A DNA stretch of 64,000 nucleotides from Acidobacteriota bacterium (GCA_013289835.1 JABCZG010000007.1:160399-224398); one strand, 5' to 3'; shown: positions 1 through 9,765, counted from the stretch's first letter. Notes: generated from the letters alone by a model not told the origin. Made by a program: numbers and translations.

Positions 1-1
1 G

Positions 2-2335
2 TGCCTGGCGGCGCTTTTGGTTGCGCGAACCGGATTCGCACCGTATCCCGCCTCTGCTCAGCAAACTCGTCCGCGCTCCGGGAAAGGCGGCATCGCCAAC
101 CTCGAGGCGAAAACACAGACGCGCAAAGGTGACGTCACCACCGCCGACGGAGACGTGGACATCCACTATAGAGACACGCGCCTCCGCGCCGATCATGTCG
201 AATACAATGGTGCGACCAACGAAACCGTCGCCACCGGCCATGTCATTCTGGACTACAACAATGAACATCTCGAAGCCGACGAAGCGCACTACAACGTCAG
301 CACCAGCCACGGCCTGTTTCACAATGTTCGCGGGACCATAAAAGTTGAACGCCAGCCCAACCCTGCCGTGCTTGTCACGCAAAACCCGCTCTATTTCGAA
401 GCCCGCGAAGTCGAGCGCTTTCCCGGCGACGTCTATCTCGTGCACCGCGCGTGGATCACCATTTGCGATCCTTCGCGGCCGAAGTGGCAGTTTTACGCTC
501 CTCACGCGCGTATCCGGCTCAACAAGACCGCCGCGCTCGTCAACGCCAACTTTCGGCTCTTCCGCGTGCCGCTGGTCTGGCTTCCGTACGCCACCGTGCC
601 CGCGGGCAGCAAAATCCGCGCGACCGGATTCCTCATGCCCGATATCGGCCAGACCTCCCTCAAGGGCTTCATCTTTGGCGACGCCTTTTATTTCGCGCCG
701 AATCCGTGGATGGACGCGACTCTTGGTGCGCAGTTCATGAGCCGGCGCGGCGTCCTCGAGCGCGGCAGTTTTCGTGCCAAGCCGTTCGAAAATACGTCCA
801 TCCAGTACACCTATCTCGGTGTGGAAGACCGCGGCCTGCTAAATCCGGACGGCACGCGCTCTCCGCAGGGCGGCGAACAGCAACGCCTGGAGATTCAGTC
901 TTTGCTTCCCCATGGGTGGCGTTTCGTCACGGATTACAATCAGCTCTCTTCTCTCACCTTCCGGCTCGCGTTTGCCGACACCTTTGGCGAGGCCGTCAAC
1001 TCCGAAGTCCGCAGCGCCATTTTTCTAACCAACAATTTCAAAGGCTTCAGCCTCAACTTTGCAACTCTCGATGACAAAAGTTTTCTGACTCTGCCCGTCG
1101 CCGCGAGTTTGACCGCGGCGGCGGTTCCGGCCACCAGCGTGGCGCTCCGCAACGCGCCGGAAGTGCGCTTCGGTTCCGTTGAGCAAGCTCCGTGGAGCAG
1201 AGCTCCGGTCTATTTCAGCTTTGACGCCTTTGCGGGTGTCGTGAACCGCGACGATTCGACGATTCAAACTCCCGACTTCGTCGATCGCTACGAATTCGCG
1301 CCAAGCGTCACCGTACCCGTGCACTTTGGCCCGTGGCTCGGGGTGACTACTTCGGCGGCCTTTCGCACCACGCGCTATGGCGATTCTCTCGATGCCGCCG
1401 GCGCCGTCATTTCGAATGCGATCGTGCGCAATACCGGCGAATTCACGGTGGACCTCCGGCCGCCCACGTTTGAACGTTTCTTCGACCGCACCTCTCTCAA
1501 GAAGGACAAATCCCGCCGGCGCTACAAGCACACCATCGAGCCGTCTGTCACCTACCACTACGTCACCGGCGTGAACAATTTCGCCGACTTCATCCGCTTT
1601 GATTCCGACGCCACGCTCACGGACACCAATGAAATCGAGTATGGCTTCACGCAGCGGTTATTCCGGAAGGAAGACGACGACCAGCCCGTGGAGCTTGTCT
1701 CCTGGAGCATTTTCCAGAAACACTACTTCGACCCGACCTTCGGTGGCGCCATCGTCAACGGCCAGCGCAACGTGTTCGAGGCCTTCGATTCCATCTCGCC
1801 GTTTGCCTTCGCTTTCGGTCCCCGCAACTGGTCTCCCATCGTCAGCGACATAAAGATCACTCCGGGCGGCCCTTATGATGTGGAACAAATCCTCCAATAC
1901 GATACGCAGATCCAGAGGCTCGTAACTATCGGCACGCTTTTGAAAGTGAAGCCCTACCGTGAATTTTTCACCACGCTGGCCTTTTTCCGCTTGGATGACA
2001 ATCCCGTTCTCAGCGAACTTCCGCTTCAGCCCCCTCCAGTGCTCCCTCTATTTCAGCAGCCCCTTTCCAACCAGATTCGCGCGCTCATCGGCTATGGCAG
2101 CGAAACGCGCAAAGGGCTCAATGTCACCACCGGTGTGGGCTACGACTTCACCAACAAGACGCTGCAAAATCAGATTGTGCAAGTCAGCTACAACGGTGGC
2201 TGCTGCGGCCTGGCCGTGGAGTACCGCCGCATCAACCTGGGAGAAGTGCGCACGGAGAATCAGTTCCGCATCGCCTTCATGATCGCTAATATCGGCACGT
2301 TCGGGAATCTACGGCACCAGGAAAAGATCTTCTGA
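2..2335 (+). CDS. lptD: LPS assembly outer-membrane protein LptD (OstA), 5'-truncated at window edge
   Basis: ORF 17..2335 is open upstream to base 2 (signal-peptide-like CLAALLVARTGF). OstA-like N-terminal repeats (DGDVDIHYRDTRLRADHVEYN) followed by a beta-barrel C-terminal region. Confidence 0.88.
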   Translation, partial: CLAALLVARTGFAPYPASAQQTRPRSGKGGIANLEAKTQTRKGDVTTADGDVDIHYRDTRLRADHVEYNGATNETVATGHVILDYNNEHLEADEAHYNVSTSHGLFHNVRGTIKVERQPNPAVLVTQNPLYFEAREVERFPGDVYLVHRAWITICDPSRPKWQFYAPHARIRLNKTAALVNANFRLFRVPLVWLPYATVPAGSKIRATGFLMPDIGQTSLKGFIFGDAFYFAPNPWMDATLGAQFMSRRGVLERGSFRAKPFENTSIQYTYLGVEDRGLLNPDGTRSPQGGEQQRLEIQSLLPHGWRFVTDYNQLSSLTFRLAFADTFGEAVNSEVRSAIFLTNNFKGFSLNFATLDDKSFLTLPVAASLTAAAVPATSVALRNAPEVRFGSVEQAPWSRAPVYFSFDAFAGVVNRDDSTIQTPDFVDRYEFAPSVTVPVHFGPWLGVTTSAAFRTTRYGDSLDAAGAVISNAIVRNTGEFTVDLRPPTFERFFDRTSLKKDKSRRRYKHTIEPSVTYHYVTGVNNFADFIRFDSDATLTDTNEIEYGFTQRLFRKEDDDQPVELVSWSIFQKHYFDPTFGGAIVNGQRNVFEAFDSISPFAFAFGPRNWSPIVSDIKITPGGPYDVEQILQYDTQIQRLVTIGTLLKVKPYREFFTTLAFFRLDDNPVLSELPLQPPPVLPLFQQPLSNQIRALIGYGSETRKGLNVTTGVGYDFTNKTLQNQIVQVSYNGGCCGLAVEYRRINLGEVRTENQFRIAFMIANIGTFGNLRHQEKIF

Positions 2336-2337
2336 GC

Positions 2338-3759
2338 ATGAACGACACGGACCTGGCTTTCGCGTCCATCGAAGACATCGGAAAACTTTTCCGCAAGCGC
2401 AAGCTATCCCCTGTCGAGCTGACCAAACTCACGCTCGCGCGCATCGAGTTGCTCAATCCCAAGCTCAATGCCTACATTACCGTCACACCTGAGCTAGCCC
2501 TGGCCCAAGCAAAGAAAGCCGAGGCCGAACTCTGCTCGACGCGCAACCGCAAGGGCCATCGCGATCGCGGCCCGCTTCATGGAATTCCGATTTCGCTGAA
2601 AGACAACATTTGCACTGCGGGAATTCGAACGACGGCGGGCTCGAAAATCCTGAAAGACTTCATCCAATTGCATGACGCTCCACTGGTCACCCAGCTTCTT
2701 GAAGCGGGCGCCGTTCTACTCGGCAAGACCAACATGCACGAGTTCGCCTACGGCGTTACCTCCAACAACCCTCACTACGGCCCCGTTTACAACCCCTGGG
2801 ACCTCAAACGCATTCCCGGCGGCTCCAGTGGAGGCTCTGCCGTCGCGGTAGCCGCCGGCCTTTGCTATGGCAGCATTGGCACAGACACCGGAGGTTCCAT
2901 CCGCATTCCTGCTGGGCTCTGCGGCATTGTCGGCCTTAAACCCACAATCGGTCGCGTGAATACAGCCGGCACGATTCCGCTCTCACCTCGGCTCGATTGC
3001 GTCGGGCCCTTGGCGCGTTCGGCCCAAGATGCGGCGCTTCTTCTTGATCCGATCCTGGTGCGCGCAAAACGCGAACCGCGTCTGAGTTCCGCGGGAAAAT
3101 CCTCTTCACAAAAACAAAAGTTCAAGCTCGGTCTGCCGCGTGAATTCTTTTTTGATGTAATTTCCGAAGATGTTGCAAAGGTCTTTGACCAAGCGCTTCA
3201 CTCTCTTCGCAAACGGGGAGCAGTGATCAAAGAAATCTCTATCCCACTATTGCAGGAAACGGAAAACGCTGGAAACCAGATCGCCTGGCCGGAAGCAACT
3301 CGCTACCACCAGCAAGCCGGATGGTTTCCCGCCCATGCCGAGGAGTACGGCGAAGACGTTCGAACGCGACTCGAAATGGGCACCAAGGTTTCAGCCACCG
3401 TTTATCTGGAAGCGCTCGAACTGCGCGACAAGTTCATCCAGCAGTTCCACCTGTCCATCGCCGACGCTGGCGTGGATGCCCTCGTCGTTCCCACCACCCC
3501 AATCACCGCGCCTCTCATCAACGAAGAAACCACGCGGATCAACGAAAAGGATCATTCCACTCGCGCGCTTCTGCTTCGTAACAACCGTCCCGCCAATCTC
3601 GCCGGCGTCCCCGCGATCTCCATCCCTTGCGGTTTCACGCCCGCCGGTCTGCCCATCGGCCTCCAATTCATCGGCGCCGTGACCGACGAACATCTCCTTC
3701 TTCGTATCGCCAACGTATTCGAGCGCGCATATCCACAAACCCTTCGTCCGCCTTTGTAG
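2338..3759 (+). CDS. Amidase, GatA-like (amidase signature family)
   Basis: Amidase signature GGSSGGSAVAVAAGLCYGSIGTDTGGSIRIPAG and LHGIPISLKDN. No gatB or gatC adjacent. Confidence 0.88.
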   Translation: MNDTDLAFASIEDIGKLFRKRKLSPVELTKLTLARIELLNPKLNAYITVTPELALAQAKKAEAELCSTRNRKGHRDRGPLHGIPISLKDNICTAGIRTTAGSKILKDFIQLHDAPLVTQLLEAGAVLLGKTNMHEFAYGVTSNNPHYGPVYNPWDLKRIPGGSSGGSAVAVAAGLCYGSIGTDTGGSIRIPAGLCGIVGLKPTIGRVNTAGTIPLSPRLDCVGPLARSAQDAALLLDPILVRAKREPRLSSAGKSSSQKQKFKLGLPREFFFDVISEDVAKVFDQALHSLRKRGAVIKEISIPLLQETENAGNQIAWPEATRYHQQAGWFPAHAEEYGEDVRTRLEMGTKVSATVYLEALELRDKFIQQFHLSIADAGVDALVVPTTPITAPLINEETTRINEKDHSTRALLLRNNRPANLAGVPAISIPCGFTPAGLPIGLQFIGAVTDEHLLLRIANVFERAYPQTLRPPL

Positions 3760-3761
3760 GC

Positions 3762-3779
3762 GAGGGGCTTTAGCCCCTC
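3762..3779. repeat. Palindrome GAGGGGCT-TT-AGCCCCTC just after the amidase stop (terminator or REP-like)
   Basis: Perfect 8-bp inverted repeat with 2-nt spacer, read directly. Confidence 0.7.
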
Positions 3780-3813
3780 CAGCCCTTCTTCGCCCGCACT
3801 GCAAACAAGCAGT

Positions 3814-4899
3814 TCACACCTCTGTAGCCACCGCGCCTCGCGTCTTCATCACCCACCGGCCGATCAAATACCCCAGCGTCCCCGTCACCATTCCTCCAAA
3901 CACATCCACCACATAGTGATACCGCCCCCACACCGTCGAAACGCACATGCACATCACCAGCGGCGTCATCACCCAGAAAAGCCACCGCCGATGCCGCCAC
4001 GCTCCCCACAATGCCGCAATCGATCCCGCCACATGCTCCGACGGAAACGCCGCGCCACGCACGCGGCCATAGTGTTCGATGAAATTGATCGTCGCCGTGA
4101 ACGGCCCACCCTGCAAAGGCGCGTGCCACGCTCCCGGCATTGAGAACCAAGGGCTCTCAATCGGAAAGAAAATCGCAATCAAGTATCCGACCGCGTAGCC
4201 CACTACCGAATACGTCATCACCGACCAGTATCCGCGCCAGTCCCGCCGGTAATACAAAACGCCGCATACCACCAGCAGGTATGTGAAGTACGTGAGATAC
4301 GCGAACTGCATGAAATCATTTCGCCCCGGCGTCGCAAACTGCTCCAGCCAAACCGCTGGATGCACGCCCGTCAGCCAGTAGTCCGCCGCAATCAATTTCG
4401 CGTCCTGCCAACCCGGCGTAACCAAGTGCACGAGTTTTCCCAATTCCTCAAAACAAAACAGAAAAAACAAATGCGGATACCAGTGCCGCCAAAAATGCCA
4501 GAATTTTTGTGAGTTTGTAGGACAGACATTCCTGTCTGTCCCACTTCGCATCTTGCCGTTCCCTATCGCGCCCACGGCCGATCGCGCTTCACTCCAGCAC
4601 AAAACCATAATCACTGCGCCCACAAACGCCTGCACTCCAACCAACCTAGCGGGATGCGAGAGATTCTCTGCGAACAGCAGAATCAACGCGCTCGACGAAG
4701 CCAAGTACCCCAGCGCCACCCATTCGAACGCCCCACACGCCGCCCAAGCAGCAGCCGCTTCCCTGCTGATCCATTGTGCGATTCCCAGCCCCGCCGCATC
4801 GAAGCCCGCCGAGCGCGACTGGTCTCTCGCGGCAATCTCCTCGCGCCAAGCAATCGCCGTTTCATTCCCTCGAAAACTCTGTCTTTCCCTGGCATTCAT
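3814..4899 (-). CDS. PAP2-superfamily membrane protein, AUR1/inositolphosphorylceramide-synthase-like
   Basis: Motifs AAFPSEHVAGS and GRYHYVVDVFGG, multiple TM stretches. Start overlaps upstream gene stop by 4 nt (4896-4899). Confidence 0.75.
   Translation of the reverse strand: MNARERQSFRGNETAIAWREEIAARDQSRSAGFDAAGLGIAQWISREAAAAWAACGAFEWVALGYLASSSALILLFAENLSHPARLVGVQAFVGAVIMVLCWSEARSAVGAIGNGKMRSGTDRNVCPTNSQKFWHFWRHWYPHLFFLFCFEELGKLVHLVTPGWQDAKLIAADYWLTGVHPAVWLEQFATPGRNDFMQFAYLTYFTYLLVVCGVLYYRRDWRGYWSVMTYSVVGYAVGYLIAIFFPIESPWFSMPGAWHAPLQGGPFTATINFIEHYGRVRGAAFPSEHVAGSIAALWGAWRHRRWLFWVMTPLVMCMCVSTVWGRYHYVVDVFGGMVTGTLGYLIGRWVMKTRGAVATEV
4520..4541. repeat. Palindromic REP-like element GGACAGACA-TTCC-TGTCTGTCC inside the PAP2 CDS
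   Basis: Perfect 9-bp inverted repeat with 4-nt loop, in frame within ORF 3814..4899 (encodes GTDRNVCPT). Confidence 0.75.
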
Positions 4900-5738
4900 C
4901 TCGAATTCCCCGCGCTCCCTCGTGATTGTTCTGCCGCGTGTGTTTGAAACCCTGCCTCACCCTTTCCGGCACTTACTCCGCGTCCTCTGTGCCCCTGCGT
5001 TCCGTTCTCCGGCTCCCGCCAATGCAGCGTCGCCCACCCACGCATCCCCGCAAGCCGCGCCAGCTCTTCCCGTGGATTCACTGCAACCGGCCTGCCCACC
5101 GCCTCCAACATCCACCGGTCGCCAGCACTGTCGCCGTACGCGTAACAGCTCTCCAAATCCAGTTTCATTTCTAGCGCGACCTTCTTCACCGCACGCGCCT
5201 TCGCCTCACCACTCATCGCGTTGCCCACGATTCGCCCCGTCCATCGTCCTTCCGTTTCTTCCAACCGCGTCGCACACACGCGAATTGCAACAAACAACCC
5301 ACGCGCCGCAAGCTCCGCTTCCAGACTTCGCGCGACTTCCCCCGCTAGCGGCTCCAGCGTCCCGCTCACCAACACGATTACGTGCCCCTGCCCCGCATGC
5401 CACACCACTCGGCTGACCCCATCGCCGAGGAAACTCGTCCCTGGCATTAGTCCACGCGCTTCTATTCGGTCCGCCGCCAATCCTCTCAAGTACATCTTGT
5501 TCGCCCGCAATATCTCGCCAATTCCCCGCGGTGCCAGCCGCGCCGCCTCCCACAACCAAAAAAAATAGTTCTTCAACGGAATCGCTCCTCGGTATCGCAA
5601 CCGCCAGAAAAGTCTCCGCTCCAGCGAAGGCCCCGCCACCAGCGTCCCATCCAAATCAAGAAACGCCGCAACTCCGCCACTTTTCTCCTCAACCTGTTTT
5701 ACTTCCTGAACCTCCTTAACCTCACGCCACGCGCTCAC
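4896..5738 (-). CDS. HAD-superfamily (IB-type) phosphatase
   Basis: AFLDLDGTL motif, SGTLEPL, YGDSAGDRWMLEAVG. ORF extends to 5858, but a GTG at 5738 overlaps the previous gene's stop (ATGTGA), a likely coupled start. Confidence 0.8.
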   Translation of the reverse strand: MSAWREVKEVQEVKQVEEKSGGVAAFLDLDGTLVAGPSLERRLFWRLRYRGAIPLKNYFFWLWEAARLAPRGIGEILRANKMYLRGLAADRIEARGLMPGTSFLGDGVSRVVWHAGQGHVIVLVSGTLEPLAGEVARSLEAELAARGLFVAIRVCATRLEETEGRWTGRIVGNAMSGEAKARAVKKVALEMKLDLESCYAYGDSAGDRWMLEAVGRPVAVNPREELARLAGMRGWATLHWREPENGTQGHRGRGVSAGKGEAGFQTHAAEQSRGSAGNSR

Positions 5739-6481
5739 ATCGCCTCCTGCGCAGCCCTCTTCGCCACGCGCCCCTGCCCTACATTTCCCGCAATGAACTT
5801 CCATCCCTCCGCCAGCACCGGCAATCCGCGCACCAGGCAAAACGCCGCCGTCATCCACGTCAACACATGTGCGCCCACGCGAATCATCGCGTGCACATCC
5901 GCCGCGAGCTCACCCACCAGCGCCACCGGCCCTCGCGTTAACGCCAGCTCCAATCCCAAATAGCAAAAGCACAGGCATTTCATCGCCGCGTACAACCCAC
6001 GGCTCCAGCGCGAAGCAACCAGCGCCCGCCCCCACCACGTCTTGAGCATCGCGTTCGCGCTCCAACCGGAATGCCCCGCCTTCATCGCCAGCCCGCGCAG
6101 AAAATCCGTCGCCGCCCCGCGCGCAAAAAACAAAACCGGCAGCCACAGCGACACCATCCCCACCACCGCGAAATACGTGAAGTACAAGTTTTCGATCATG
6201 CGGTCGCCCAAAATGTCCAACTGCGCGCCCACTGGCGTCGCCATTTTTTGCTTCCGCGCGAGGTGCCCGTCCAGCGCATCCAGCGCGATCGACGCCACCG
6301 TCAGCCCCACCGCCGCCAGATTCGCCCACGCCGCGCGCCCGAACAGGCACACCGCCGCGAATCCCACCGCCACCCGCAAAAGCGTCACTTTGTTCGGCGT
6401 CCATCGCATACGCACCTGCCGTGCGCCTCGACGGCGCCATCTTCCAATTGGCAACTGCCCTGCCATCCTCCACTCCGGCAA
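5735..6481 (-). CDS. CDP-alcohol phosphatidyltransferase family protein (true start may be near 6409)
   Basis: Signature DALDGHLARKQKMATPVGAQLDILGD (D-x2-DG-x2-AR-x-G-x3-D-x3-D). Confidence 0.85.
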   Translation of the reverse strand: MPEWRMAGQLPIGRWRRRGARQVRMRWTPNKVTLLRVAVGFAAVCLFGRAAWANLAAVGLTVASIALDALDGHLARKQKMATPVGAQLDILGDRMIENLYFTYFAVVGMVSLWLPVLFFARGAATDFLRGLAMKAGHSGWSANAMLKTWWGRALVASRWSRGLYAAMKCLCFCYLGLELALTRGPVALVGELAADVHAMIRVGAHVLTWMTAAFCLVRGLPVLAEGWKFIAGNVGQGRVAKRAAQEAM

Positions 6482-6689
6482 ACCACTTACAATGAATCAC
6501 TTACAGACGCGCCCCGCGCATACTCCTCCGCCTCGCGCCAGCCATTTCCTTCAACTGTCGCCCATTCGCCTGAGCCTCCGGGTCTGTCTCTTTTTGCCTT
6601 TGATCCGCGTCTAAGAGGGAAGCACTAGCCAGCTTCGGGAATATTTCCTAGAGTTTCGGGATAATCCCTATTGAAGGTATGATTCGACT

Positions 6690-7556
6690 ATGACCGATGT
6701 CTCTCTAGCAGGGGCCTTTCTCGCCGGCCTGGTTTCGTTTCTTTCGCCCTGCGTTCTCCCGCTCGTTCCCGGCTATATTTCCATGCTTTCCGGCATCGGC
6801 ATGGAGCAACTCCGCAAAGGTGACGTCCCCACCTCGGGGCTTTTCTCCTCGGCTCTCGCGTTCGTAGCCGGCTTTTCCGTCGTCTTCATTTCTTTCGGCG
6901 CATCCGCCAGCGCCGTCGGACATTTTCTCCTCCAAAACCGCGCGCTTCTCGCTCCCATAGCCGGCGCGTTGATCCTTCTCTTCGGCCTTCACCTAGTCGG
7001 CGCGCTCATCAAAATCAATCTTCGCATCGGCATCATCCTCGGCGTCATCCTTGTCGCGCTCGGCATCGCCGCCTTGCTGCGCCACGCACCACTTTTCGCC
7101 GGGCTCGGCGCCACTCATTTTTTCTCGCTCTCGCTGATCGGCTTCTTCGGCCCCGCCCTGGCTCGCTGGCTCAATCGCGACGTCCACCTCCGCAGCAGCG
7201 TGGCGCAGCCTGGCCCCTGGAGCGGCTTCTTCCTCGGCTTCGCCTTCGCCTTTGGCTGGACTCCTTGCATTGGCCCGATCCTGAGCGCCGTGCTGATTCT
7301 TGCCGCTCGCAGCGACACCATCGCCCGCGGCGTCCTGCTTCTCGCCGTTTATTCCGCCGGCCTGGCCATCCCATTCCTGCTCACCGCTCTCGGCATCGGC
7401 CAGTTCATGGCTTTCTACAAAAACTTTCGAAAGTATCTCCACGCTGTCGAACTCTTCAGCGGCGCTTTGCTTTTGTTCGTCGGTGGCCTCGTTTTCGTCA
7501 ACAAACTGACCTGGCTCTCCGCTAAACTAACGTTCTTAAATCGCTTTTCACTCTAG
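6690..7556 (+). CDS. ccdA: Cytochrome c biogenesis / thiol-disulfide transmembrane protein CcdA
   Basis: LAGLVSFLSPCVLPLVPGYISMLSG and FAFGWTPCIGPILSAVL; polytopic membrane protein. Confidence 0.92.
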   Translation: MTDVSLAGAFLAGLVSFLSPCVLPLVPGYISMLSGIGMEQLRKGDVPTSGLFSSALAFVAGFSVVFISFGASASAVGHFLLQNRALLAPIAGALILLFGLHLVGALIKINLRIGIILGVILVALGIAALLRHAPLFAGLGATHFFSLSLIGFFGPALARWLNRDVHLRSSVAQPGPWSGFFLGFAFAFGWTPCIGPILSAVLILAARSDTIARGVLLLAVYSAGLAIPFLLTALGIGQFMAFYKNFRKYLHAVELFSGALLLFVGGLVFVNKLTWLSAKLTFLNRFSL

Positions 7557-7589
7557 AGGAGTGCGCCTGAACACTTCGGCCAAGGAAAA

Positions 7590-8153
7590 ATGAAAAAAGT
7601 TCTCTTGATTGTCTCTACCGTGCTCGTGCTCGTCATCGCCACCTACTTCGCGGACAAAGCCACGCGCGTCAAAACCAAAGTGTCCGGTGGCACCGTTAAG
7701 GCCGACGCCTCCGTCGGCACTCCCGCTCCCGATGTCACTTTCAAGGATCTCGACGATAAGGAAGTCCCTCTCAGCCAATACAAAGGCAAAGTCGTCCTCG
7801 TCAATTTCTGGGCCACCTGGTGCGAACCCTGCCAGATCGAAATCCCCTGGCTCATCGAGATGCAGCAAAAATATTCCGACAAGGGTTTCACTATCCTGGG
7901 CGTGGATGTGGACGACGAAGGCAAAGCCGCCGTAGCGCCGTTCGTCGCCAAGGAACGCTTCAACGTGAACGGCCAGAAACTCCCGATGAACTATCCCATC
8001 CTGCTCGGAAACGACGCGGTCGCCGACAAATTCGGCGGCCTTCTCGGTTTTCCAACAAGTTTCTTGATCTCCCGCGACGGCAAAATCATCAAAAAAGTCC
8101 AGGGCCTCGTCAGTTACGACGAAATCGCCAAAGCCATCGAAGCTCAGCTCTAG
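7590..8153 (+). CDS. TlpA/ResA-like periplasmic thioredoxin
   Basis: N-terminal TM; VNFWATWCEPCQIEIPWL redox motif WCEPC. Confidence 0.92.
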   Translation: MKKVLLIVSTVLVLVIATYFADKATRVKTKVSGGTVKADASVGTPAPDVTFKDLDDKEVPLSQYKGKVVLVNFWATWCEPCQIEIPWLIEMQQKYSDKGFTILGVDVDDEGKAAVAPFVAKERFNVNGQKLPMNYPILLGNDAVADKFGGLLGFPTSFLISRDGKIIKKVQGLVSYDEIAKAIEAQL

Positions 8154-8225
8154 GCGCAGATCTGGGCCCATTTCTGAGCTAGGTTCCTCTGCCGCTCGCA
8201 CAAAACCTTTGCTACAATCGCGCGC

Positions 8226-8684
8226 ATGAACAGACGCACATTACTTCAAACACTCACCACCGCGACGCTCTTGCCGGCATCCACGTGGGCCGCCCCTTTT
8301 TCGGAGGAAAAAATGTCGCCAATGAAAGATAGTCCCGCGCCAGCCTCAACGGCCGTCTACGAACTCCGCATCTATCACGTCTACGAAGGCAAGCTCGACG
8401 ACCTGCTGCGGCGTTTCCGCGATCACACCATTCAGCTCTTCGAAAAGCACGGCATCAAGAACGTCGCCTACTGGACGCCCACCGACGAGCCCCTTAAGGG
8501 CAAAACGCTTGTCTACATGCTTGCGCACCCCAGCCGCGACGCCGCCACCGCCAACTGGCAGGCCTTCCGCGATGATCCCGAATGGCAAAGCGTCCGCGAC
8601 AAATCCGAAGCCAGCGGCAAACTCGTCGAAAAGATCGACTCCACCTTTCTCGCCATGACCGAATTTTCTCCGCCACTACGCTAG
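8226..8684 (+). CDS. NIPSNAP family protein
   Basis: VYELRIYHVYEGKLDDLLRRFRDHTIQLFEKHGI..YWTPTD typical NIPSNAP pattern. Confidence 0.82.
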   Translation: MNRRTLLQTLTTATLLPASTWAAPFSEEKMSPMKDSPAPASTAVYELRIYHVYEGKLDDLLRRFRDHTIQLFEKHGIKNVAYWTPTDEPLKGKTLVYMLAHPSRDAATANWQAFRDDPEWQSVRDKSEASGKLVEKIDSTFLAMTEFSPPLR

Positions 8685-8852
8685 TCTGTTTTTTTCTGAT
8701 CCTCGCTTCGAAATCTTGCAGCACTGCCAATCCTCTGCGCTTCAGCCGGTGGACCTTCAAGGCCGCGCGCCGCGGGATTGGCTGGGGTCATAGGACGCGA
8801 TGACGGCCTTGCTTCCCTTGCCGCCCCAAAATCGCTCAGGTACTCTAACGGC

Positions 8853-9185
8853 ATGCTTGATGAAAAAGACTTTCAGCGCAAAGCCGACGCCGCGTTCGAC
8901 GATCTCAAAAAGCGCCTGCTCACCGCCGGCGATGAACACGGCTTCGACGTCGAAGGCGAAAGCGGAAAACTCGAAGTCATCTTCGAGGAGCCCGAGGAAG
9001 TGAAATTCGTCATCTCGCCCAATACCCCTGTCCGCGAAATCTGGATCTCCGCGCTCTCCACCAGCTTCAAACTTGGCTGGAACGATTCACGCAACGCCTT
9101 CGTCCACGAAAAAAGCGGCGAGGATCTCCGCGCCGTGATGACCCGCGTGATCTCCCAGCAACTCGGCGCCCAGGTGACCCTGTGA
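8853..9185 (+). CDS. cyaY: Frataxin-like iron donor protein CyaY
   Basis: MLDEKDFQRKADAAFDDL..LEVIFEEPEEVKFVISPNTPVREIWIS matches the frataxin/CyaY pattern. Confidence 0.78.
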   Translation: MLDEKDFQRKADAAFDDLKKRLLTAGDEHGFDVEGESGKLEVIFEEPEEVKFVISPNTPVREIWISALSTSFKLGWNDSRNAFVHEKSGEDLRAVMTRVISQQLGAQVTL

Positions 9186-9742
9186 AGCTCGCTCCAAAGT
9201 TATCTTTCTTTGCGGTTCTCGTTTTGTTGGTCGCCCTCGCGCCTACGGCAACATCGCAGGTTCCCTCCGGCCGCGACGTCGTAAAACCCGAAATCTACCC
9301 CTCGCTCGAGCCCGCCGCCCGCGACACTTCCTTCCAGATCGCCGTGATCATGAAAATTCGCCCCGGCTTCCACGTCAACGCCCGCGAAAAATCCGAAGAA
9401 TACCTCATCGCCACCGATCTAAAGGCTGAACTCCCCGCCGGCTTTAGCAGCGGCGAAGTCAGCTATCCCAAAGGCAAACTCGAAAATTTCACGTTCTCCA
9501 AAAAGCCGCTCAACGTCTACCAGGACACCGTGGTTCTTCGCCTGCCCGTCACCGCGCTCCCAAACGCGCCGCTCGGCGAACAGCACATTTCCCTGAAGCT
9601 CCGCTATCAAGCCTGTAGCGCTGAGATCTGCCTGCCTCCGGTCACGCTCACCCTCGACGCCACCATCAACGTCGCCGCTTCCCCCGCCGCCTCCAAAGCT
9701 GCGCACGCGGAGTGGTTCCGTATCGCCGCAGCCAAACCCTAG
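9182..9742 (+). CDS. DsbD N-terminal (alpha) domain protein, periplasmic
   Basis: Signal peptide plus RYQACSAEICLPP cysteine pair as in DsbD-alpha. GTGA overlap with the preceding frataxin gene. Confidence 0.78.
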   Translation: MKLAPKLSFFAVLVLLVALAPTATSQVPSGRDVVKPEIYPSLEPAARDTSFQIAVIMKIRPGFHVNAREKSEEYLIATDLKAELPAGFSSGEVSYPKGKLENFTFSKKPLNVYQDTVVLRLPVTALPNAPLGEQHISLKLRYQACSAEICLPPVTLTLDATINVAASPAASKAAHAEWFRIAAAKP

Positions 9743-9765
9743 TTTTCATGGATGGAAAGTTGTAA

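Noticed and set aside
8726-8782. GCCAATCC/GGATTGGC inverted repeat before frataxin
   Set aside because: 41-bp loop and no other supporting structure; likely coincidental.
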